Assembly: GCA_964593905.1 (NCBI GenBank)
Contig: CAZQLE010000055.1
Coordinates: 1 to 20,393 of the forward strand
Reading direction: 5' to 3'
Length of the DNA stretch: 20,393 nt
DNA from: CAZQLE01 sp964593905
GTDB taxonomy: Bacteria > Chloroflexota > Anaerolineae > Anaerolineales > Anaerolineaceae
This document shows positions 15,196-20,393 of the stretch, piece after piece (positions within the stretch are counted from its first letter, which is position 1; the number at the start of each line of letters is the position of its first letter). A model generated the notes under the pieces. The model was not told the origin of the DNA. It was given only the letters and a program-made list of their open reading frames with translations, and made no database searches. The position numbers were made by a program, and so were the translations under genes.

Positions 15196-16980
15196 ATGTC
15201 GGTCTACCCCCAAATCTTGCTCGGCGGCATCTTTCTGGTCGCGGCCGTGCTGCTGATCAGCGAACGCATCCGACCAGATTTGCTGGCATTATGCGTTCTG
15301 GTTGCCCTGGGTATCACCGGGCTGGTAACCGGGCCGGCTTTGTTCGCCGGTTTCTCGGGCAGCGCCGTAATTACACTGATCGGCATTTCAATCCTATCCA
15401 GAGGGTTGTATCAAACCGGAATTGCCCGCGGCCTGGGAAACTGGCTGCACCGCTTTTCAAAAGGGCGGGAAGACCGTTTGATCATCGGGGTGACCCTTTC
15501 GGCGGCCGTCTTTTCGCTGTTTATGAATAACATTGCTGTGGTGGGTGTGCTGCTGCCCGCCGCGCTGGTGCTGTCGCGCAAAGCGCGCATTCCCGCCGGG
15601 CGAATCTTAATGCCGCTGGCCTATGGCACAACACTGGGGGGCATGGCCACCCTGCTGACAACTGCCAATCTCATCCTCAGCGGAGCATTAAAAGATGCCG
15701 GATACGCCGGGTTTCGCATGACCGATTTTTTACCGATCGGCATCCCGTTGATCATCCTTGGAACAATCTACATGGTGGTATTCGGCCGTAAAAAACTACC
15801 CGTTTCCACCCACGGTCCCTTACCCGGCCAGTTGCAAGATCGTCTAACCGAGTTATATCAGCTCCGCTCAGATTTGGGGCAGGTCGAAATCCTGCCGGGC
15901 AGCCCGCTGGCAGAAAAAACGATCCAGCAAGCCGACTGGCAAAAAAACTGCGGTTTAAACATCCTGGCCCTGACCCGCAGCCGGGTTACCACCACCGCAC
16001 CCGATGGAAATCAGATGCTTCATTCAGGAGATGTCCTGCTGGTTGAAGGCTCCACAGAAAAACAGATCGAGCAGTGGGGCCTGCGCGCCCTGCCCTGGCA
16101 GGAAGAAGTTCCGCTCACAAGCGATTCGGTCACCCTGGGAGAATTGGTCATTTCACCCCACGCGGCCCTGCTGGGAAAGACCCTGTGTGAAATTGAATTT
16201 CGCCGCAAATATAACTTAAACGTACTCGCCATCTGGCGCGAAGGCCAGCCGGTGCGGTCCAACATCACCGCTTTACCCTTGCGCCCCGGAGATGCCCTGC
16301 TGGTGCAGGGCGCCTGGGATAAAATCACCGATTTAACCGCTGACCCAAACCTGATGCTGCTCGAAGAAGATGAAGACGCCGTGCGCAATCCGCGCCGCAT
16401 TCTCATGGCGGTGATCATCACCGCCGGGGTGGTGCTGACCGCCGCGCTAGACTGGGCGCCCATCTCGCTGGCCGCCATTTGTGGCGCAGTGCTCATGGTA
16501 TTAACCCGCTGTATCAGCATGAACGACCTGTATCAAAGCATCGAATGGAAAGCCATTTTTTTGATCGCCGGCATGTGGCCTTTGAGCACCGCGCTGCTTT
16601 CAACCGGCCTGGCCGATACAGTGGTCAGCGGCCTGGGACAGTTGATCGGTCCTTTGACACCGCTGGGGATCACTGCGCTTCTCATGGCTCTGGCTGCGCT
16701 GCTGGCCCAGTTTGTCAGCGGGCAGGTGGCAGCCATCAGCCTGGCGCCGCTGGCGCTAACCGCAGCCATTCAAACCGGCGCCGCGCCGCATACCATTATG
16801 CTGGGTGTTGCGCTGGGCTGTTCGCTAACTTTTTCAACCCCCACCGCCCACCCCACCAACATCATGGTGATGAGCCCCGGCGGCTATCAATTCCGCGATT
16901 ATCTGCGCGCCGGAATCCCGATCACAATTCTCTCTTATGTTATGATTTTGCTGGGACTAAAATTCTTCTTTGGTCTTTAA
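15196..16980 (+). CDS. SLC13/ArsB-like permease with two internal RCK_C (TrkA-C) domains
   Basis: The 594-aa membrane protein has an N-terminal half of about five helices (residues 5-197), two consecutive RCK_C domains in the cytoplasmic middle (about 228-292 and 314-382; motifs GDVLLVEG and GDALLVQG), and a second helical half (401-594). Each half carries a re-entrant-loop signature of the ion transporter superfamily: SLFMNNIAVVGVLLPAAL (107-124) with TLLTTANLI, and TFSTPTAHPTN near the C-terminus. This is the SLC13/DASS-type permease layout, moving anions such as dicarboxylates or sulfate with a cation. The substrate is not readable. The RCK_C domains suggest gating by a small ligand. I start at ATG 15196, because the ATG at 15187 overlaps the -10 box. 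It leads the operon with tgt and uppP. Confidence 0.88.
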   Translation: MSVYPQILLGGIFLVAAVLLISERIRPDLLALCVLVALGITGLVTGPALFAGFSGSAVITLIGISILSRGLYQTGIARGLGNWLHRFSKGREDRLIIGVTLSAAVFSLFMNNIAVVGVLLPAALVLSRKARIPAGRILMPLAYGTTLGGMATLLTTANLILSGALKDAGYAGFRMTDFLPIGIPLIILGTIYMVVFGRKKLPVSTHGPLPGQLQDRLTELYQLRSDLGQVEILPGSPLAEKTIQQADWQKNCGLNILALTRSRVTTTAPDGNQMLHSGDVLLVEGSTEKQIEQWGLRALPWQEEVPLTSDSVTLGELVISPHAALLGKTLCEIEFRRKYNLNVLAIWREGQPVRSNITALPLRPGDALLVQGAWDKITDLTADPNLMLLEEDEDAVRNPRRILMAVIITAGVVLTAALDWAPISLAAICGAVLMVLTRCISMNDLYQSIEWKAIFLIAGMWPLSTALLSTGLADTVVSGLGQLIGPLTPLGITALLMALAALLAQFVSGQVAAISLAPLALTAAIQTGAAPHTIMLGVALGCSLTFSTPTAHPTNIMVMSPGGYQFRDYLRAGIPITILSYVMILLGLKFFFGL

Positions 16981-17008
16981 TGTTTATCTTCTGGTTTGAA
17001 AGGCAGCC

Positions 17009-18142
17009 ATGTCTGATCGTCAATTCTGGTTTGAATGTATCGCTGAAGACGGCGAAGCGCGCGCCGGGATATTTCACACCCCGCACGGACCAATCCCAAC
17101 CCCGGTGTTTGCTCCGGTAGGTACCCAGGCCACCGTAAAAGCCGTTACCCCGGCGCAGTTGGAAGAACTGGGGGCCAGCCTGGTGCTTGCCAACACGTAT
17201 CATTTATATTTACGCCCCGGCGCAGACCTGGTGGCTGAATTTGGCGGGCTGCATTCATTCATGAATTGGAAACACCCCATTCTGACCGATTCGGGCGGGT
17301 TTCAGGTCTTTTCGCTGGCCGAAATGCGCAAAATCGATGAGGACGGCGTGACCTTCAAGAGCCATATTGATGGATCCATCCATCGCTTTTCTCCTGAAAA
17401 ATCCATCGAGATCCAGCAAAAACTGGGGGCCGATATCATGATGGCCTTCGATGAATGCGCCTCGCCCTATGACCGCGACTATATGCGCAAAGCCGTAGAC
17501 CGCACCCATCGTTGGGCAGAGCGCTGTCTGGCCGCCCAGACCCGCCCCGACCAGGCCCTGTTTGGCATCGTTCAAGGCGGCGTCTTTGCTGAACTGCGCG
17601 CCGAATCGGCCCGTTTTATCGCCGGTTTGGATACGCCCGGCATTGCCATTGGCGGTCTTTCGGTGGGCGAAACCAAAGATGAAATGAATGCAATGTTGGA
17701 AGTGGTCAACCCGCTGTTGCCGCGCAACAAACCCCGCTACTTGATGGGCGTTGGCTCACCCGAAGACCTGGTGAACGGCATTTTGCGCGGGGTCGATATT
17801 TTTGACTGCGTACTCCCCACCCGGCTGGCACGTCATCAGGCTGCCATGACCTTCAACGGGCGAATTAATCTGATGAACGCAGTTAACACCCACGATCACC
17901 GGCCTGTTGATGAAGCCTGCGCCTGTTACACCTGTCGCAACTTCACCCGCGGCTACCTGCGCCATTTGATCATGGCAAAAGAGATGCTGGCTGCCACACT
18001 GATCTCGATCCATAATCTATATACACTGGAAGAACTGGTGCGGCGTGCCCGGCAGGCGATTATTGAGCACCGCTATCAGGCCTTTGCCGAAGCTTTCTTG
18101 AGCAATTACTTTCAGAACACCACCAAACTGGAGACACCATGA
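17009..18142 (+). CDS. tgt: tRNA-guanine transglycosylase (queuosine pathway)
   Basis: The 377-aa enzyme exchanges guanine-34 for preQ1 in tRNAs with GUN anticodons, the step that leads to queuosine. The general base/recognition aspartate is D94 in LTDSGGFQ, and the nucleophile is D266 in DIFDCVLPTR. The zinc site is complete: C304, C306, C309 (CACYTC) and H335 in SIHNLYTL. GIVQGG and AIGGLSVGE segments fit the bacterial type. Length is normal. AAAGG near 17000 precedes the ATG. The gene follows the permease by 28 bp and overlaps uppP by four bases (ATGA). No other queuosine genes (queC-G, queA) lie in the window. Confidence 0.97.
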   Translation: MSDRQFWFECIAEDGEARAGIFHTPHGPIPTPVFAPVGTQATVKAVTPAQLEELGASLVLANTYHLYLRPGADLVAEFGGLHSFMNWKHPILTDSGGFQVFSLAEMRKIDEDGVTFKSHIDGSIHRFSPEKSIEIQQKLGADIMMAFDECASPYDRDYMRKAVDRTHRWAERCLAAQTRPDQALFGIVQGGVFAELRAESARFIAGLDTPGIAIGGLSVGETKDEMNAMLEVVNPLLPRNKPRYLMGVGSPEDLVNGILRGVDIFDCVLPTRLARHQAAMTFNGRINLMNAVNTHDHRPVDEACACYTCRNFTRGYLRHLIMAKEMLAATLISIHNLYTLEELVRRARQAIIEHRYQAFAEAFLSNYFQNTTKLETP

Positions 18143-18957
18143 CCATCTTACAGGCTATCCTGCTAGGCATTGTGCAAGGCCTGACCGAATTTCTGCCCAT
18201 TTCCAGTTCCGCCCATCTGGTGCTGGTTCCCTATCTGGCCGGCTGGCAATTCCCCGCCGAGCAGATCTTCACCTTTGATGTGCTGGTTCAAATGGGCACG
18301 CTGGTGGCGGTGATTATTTATTTCTGGAAAGACCTGGTCAAAATCCTCGGCGCCTGGGTGCAGGGGTTGGTGCAAAAGAAACCCTTTGCAGAAGCAGACG
18401 CCCGTCTGGGCTGGTATTTGATTCTGGCGACCGTTCCGGCCGGCATCGGGGCACTGTTGTTTAAAGACCTGGTCGAATCGGCCTTTAACAGCCCTCTGGC
18501 AACCGGTTTATTTCTGTTCATCACAGCACTGCTGCTGGTGTTGGCCGAAGTCGCAGGCACCCAAAAACGAACGCTGACCGAAATGACCTGGAAAGACGCC
18601 CTCTGGATTGGTTGTTTCCAATTGATTGCCTTACTGCCCGGCGTATCCCGTTCAGGGTCGACCATTTCGGCAGGCATGACCCGTCAGTTCAACCGGGCCG
18701 ATGCAGGGCGGTTCTCTTTTCTCATGTCCATCCCGGTTATGCTGGCGGCAGGTTTGCTCAGCGTTTTGGATCTGCTCGAAATGCCCAACCTGAGCCAGTT
18801 TCTGCCTGTACTGGTGGCCGGTTTTATTTCTGCCGCCATCGTTGGCTATCTTTCGATTGCCTGGTTTCTAAGTTTCTTGAGAAAGCAGTCGCTGTATGGA
18901 TTTGCGATCTATTGCACACTTTTGGCAGTGCTGGTGGTGCTCACAGCGGTTTTTTAA
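18139..18957 (+). CDS. uppP: Undecaprenyl-diphosphate phosphatase UppP (BacA)
   Basis: The 272-aa integral membrane enzyme removes a phosphate from undecaprenyl diphosphate, recycling the lipid carrier for peptidoglycan and other envelope polymers. Active-site motifs are intact: GLTEFLPISSSAHLVL (14-29) with E17 and the serine cluster, and LLPGVSRSGSTI with R171. About eight hydrophobic segments cover the rest. Length matches the family. Start ATG at 18139 overlaps the tgt stop (ATGA), and GGAG at 18130-18133 gives a good ribosome site. The 3' end overlaps the next gene in another frame by about 60 bp. Family members can also confer bacitracin tolerance. Confidence 0.97.
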   Translation: MTILQAILLGIVQGLTEFLPISSSAHLVLVPYLAGWQFPAEQIFTFDVLVQMGTLVAVIIYFWKDLVKILGAWVQGLVQKKPFAEADARLGWYLILATVPAGIGALLFKDLVESAFNSPLATGLFLFITALLLVLAEVAGTQKRTLTEMTWKDALWIGCFQLIALLPGVSRSGSTISAGMTRQFNRADAGRFSFLMSIPVMLAAGLLSVLDLLEMPNLSQFLPVLVAGFISAAIVGYLSIAWFLSFLRKQSLYGFAIYCTLLAVLVVLTAVF

Positions 18958-19687
18958 GCGCTTACTGGCATCGCTCTGTCTGGTCTCACTAACGGCCTGC
19001 ACAGTCGCCAACGCCACCCCACCACCCACCCCAGGTCTGCCCCGGCAGGTGCGCATTGCCACCGAGCTGCGCGGCATTGCGCCATATCTTGACCAGTGCG
19101 CCGCAGAAAACGGTATTGCGCTGCTGGTGGATGAACAGCCCGACCCGTTGAAAACGCCTCTGGCTGAGATCAACCTGGCCTGGACGGCTAACCCGCCAGG
19201 CGATGTGGAAGTGTTTCAGATTGGCGTGGAACCGGTTGTTGCCGTGGTTCACCCACGCAATGAAATCCGCGCAGTGGATGCCCGCACGCTGCAAGACCTG
19301 CTCGAAGGAAAATACACCCACTGGAATGAGTTGCCAGACCAACCTGCGACCCTGAATGAAAAGATTGAAATCTGGCTGCCGGCCGATTATGAGTTGACGC
19401 GGAAGCTGTTGGAACAGGCGCTTCCCGATCTGAACCTTGCGCTCAACCCGGCAATCAAAATTGCAGCAGGAACGACTGCGATGAAGCAATCTATTGCAGC
19501 CCATACCGGTGCAGTGGGCATACTCCCCGCCCATGCGATAAACCCAGATTTGCGCGCCCTGCCCATCAGCGGCGGTGGGACGCAGCCTGAGGCCCCTATT
19601 CTGGTCGCGTTCGGGCACGAGCCAGACCCCATTGCATTGAAGTTCACTGCCTGTCTGCAAGGGATGTTCGACCCAGCCCAACCATAA
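18896..19687 (+). CDS. Diverged PstS-fold (PBP_like_2) substrate-binding lipoprotein
   Basis: The 263-aa protein has an N-terminal signal with the lipobox LTAC (C35), a Thr/Pro linker, then a type-2 periplasmic-binding fold. The family resemblance is clearest in VVAVVHPRNEIRAVDART, followed by LQDLLEGKYTHWNEL (132-146) and GAVGILPAHAI. The phosphate-contact loops of true PstS are missing: nothing matches GSTT, GGSSxG or SGT-R at the right places, so the ligand is probably not free phosphate. The only good start, ATG 18896 (alternative TTG 18902), puts 62 bp inside uppP and gives a long n-region before the hydrophobic core; a start closer to 18959 is possible only with a rare codon. It lies 10 bp before the Crp-type gene, so the two may form a sensing pair (inference). 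No permease or ATPase partner is adjacent. Confidence 0.8.
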   Translation: MDLRSIAHFWQCWWCSQRFFKRLLASLCLVSLTACTVANATPPPTPGLPRQVRIATELRGIAPYLDQCAAENGIALLVDEQPDPLKTPLAEINLAWTANPPGDVEVFQIGVEPVVAVVHPRNEIRAVDARTLQDLLEGKYTHWNELPDQPATLNEKIEIWLPADYELTRKLLEQALPDLNLALNPAIKIAAGTTAMKQSIAAHTGAVGILPAHAINPDLRALPISGGGTQPEAPILVAFGHEPDPIALKFTACLQGMFDPAQP

Positions 19688-19697
19688 ACCGGATGAA

Positions 19698-20393
19698 ATG
19701 ATGCAGCTTTTTTCAACCAGTCAGACAGAAATACAGGCCATATTGCAAAAAAATCCCTTTTTTGCAAAAATTTCCACCGGTACGCTGGTCGAATTAATGG
19801 ATGACACCTCGTTAAAACGCATTGCCGCAGGCGAGGTCATCTTCTGGGAAGGTGAACCCTGCGCCGGGTTCCACATTTTGGACCGCGGCCGGGTGCAGTT
19901 GTTCAAAACATCCACCACCGGGCGCTCACTGGTGCTGAAGATTCTCCAGCCGGGCAGCAGCTTTAACGAGGCGGCGGTATTTGATGGGGGCAGCAACCCG
20001 GTCAGCGCTGTGGCGCTGGAAGAATCGGATATCTGGATCCTCTCCGCCCTGGCGCTGCGCCAGGCAATCCGCCGCCACCCCGAACTGGCCGAGGCCTTTT
20101 TGGTGCGCACCGCAACTGCACTGCGCGAGATGGTCACCCGGGTGGAAGAAATCGCATTCCTTCAGGTGACGCACCGCATGGCGCGTCTGATCGAACAGCT
20201 TGATCTTCAACATCATCCCGCCGACAACAAAGGCTATACGCAAGAAGAGCTGGCCGCCCTGCTCGGCACAGTGCGGGAAGTGGCCGCCCGTGCACTGCGC
20301 GATCTGGCCCGCAGCGGGGCAATTCGCGTGCGCCGTCGCCAGATCACCATTTCTAACCCCGCAATACTCCACCTCTGGTCACAGGGCATCACC
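19698..20393 (+). CDS. Crp/Fnr-family transcriptional regulator (3' end beyond the window)
   Basis: The frame is open for 232 codons and runs off the window; the family length (about 230 aa) suggests only a few residues are missing. The N-terminal cyclic-nucleotide-binding-type beta-roll covers about residues 20-130, with GEVIFWEGEPCAGFHILDRG and GSSFNEAAVFDGG. In CRP a GE...RS pair binds cAMP; here the loop reads FNEAAVFDGGSNPVSA, so cAMP binding is not assured. A dimerisation helix follows, then an HTH with YTQEELAALLGTVREVAARAL (178-198) and the wing SGAIRVRRRQITI. There is no cysteine cluster, so it is not an Fe-S FNR. Two adjacent ATGs (19698, 19701) are possible starts; no strong ribosome site is visible. 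It is the last gene of the permease-tgt-uppP-lipoprotein run. Confidence 0.9.
   Translation, partial: MMQLFSTSQTEIQAILQKNPFFAKISTGTLVELMDDTSLKRIAAGEVIFWEGEPCAGFHILDRGRVQLFKTSTTGRSLVLKILQPGSSFNEAAVFDGGSNPVSAVALEESDIWILSALALRQAIRRHPELAEAFLVRTATALREMVTRVEEIAFLQVTHRMARLIEQLDLQHHPADNKGYTQEELAALLGTVREVAARALRDLARSGAIRVRRRQITISNPAILHLWSQGIT
19743..19767 (+). repeat. Perfect inverted repeat inside the start of the Crp-type gene
   Basis: Ten-base arms TTGCAAAAAA (19743-19752) and TTTTTTGCAA (19758-19767) flank ATCCC. The repeat lies in codons 16-24 of the Crp/Fnr-type gene. It could be a dimeric operator or an early mRNA hairpin. The A/T tracts raise the chance of coincidence. Confidence 0.6.

Noticed and set aside
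19926..20372. 148-aa minus-strand ORF
   Set aside because: It lies entirely opposite the clear Crp/Fnr-type coding frame and shows no domain.
1..20393. CRISPR arrays, tRNA genes, insertion sequences, attachment sites
   Set aside because: I saw no regularly spaced repeats, cloverleaf-like sequences, transposase or integrase genes, or flanking direct repeats.

Overview
The window looks like chromosomal DNA from a member of the Chloroflexota, probably Anaerolineae-like. This is inferred from protein style only: moderate-to-high GC, secreted proteins with Thr/Pro/Ser linkers, a small Ser/Thr kinase, an FHA-winged-helix regulator and GAF-type sensor kinases. There is no rRNA or other taxonomic marker. 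I found no tRNA, CRISPR array, insertion sequence or phage gene. One run of ten N at 5235-5244 is a scaffold gap that breaks a gene.

Left part (1-2050): an FHA-domain winged-helix regulator (minus strand) lies divergent to a Ser/Thr protein kinase (plus strand). This arrangement suggests a phosphothreonine-writer and reader pair. A strong terminator sits at each outer flank.

2062-6954 (minus strand): a tightly coupled three-gene operon in the order AAA+ ATPase, glycerophosphodiester phosphodiesterase (GDPD), secreted and membrane-anchored GH3 glycosidase-like protein. Both junctions are stop/start overlaps. An extended -10 promoter lies upstream of the ATPase. Divergent to it, at 7151, is a GT2 glycosyltransferase that appears to be transcribed as a leaderless mRNA. 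It ends at a bidirectional terminator shared with surE.

7918-12224: surE (minus) is divergent to a two-gene operon of a GAF sensor histidine kinase with unusual H-box and N-box residues and a PstS-type phosphate-binding lipoprotein. The region upstream of that operon has 11-bp phased heptamer repeats resembling a Pho box, placed in front of a -10 element. This fits phosphate-linked regulation, although no pstCAB or phoB is present in the window.

12295-15137 (minus): alr (alanine racemase) then recJ. 15196 to the end (plus): an SLC13-type permease with two internal RCK_C domains, tgt, uppP, a second diverged PstS-fold lipoprotein and a Crp/Fnr-type regulator that runs off the window. alr and the permease fire from back-to-back overlapping promoters in a 58-bp spacer, and both look leaderless. 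alr, uppP, the GH3 protein, GDPD and the GT2 enzyme together give the region a cell-envelope flavour, mixed with housekeeping genes (recJ, tgt, surE).
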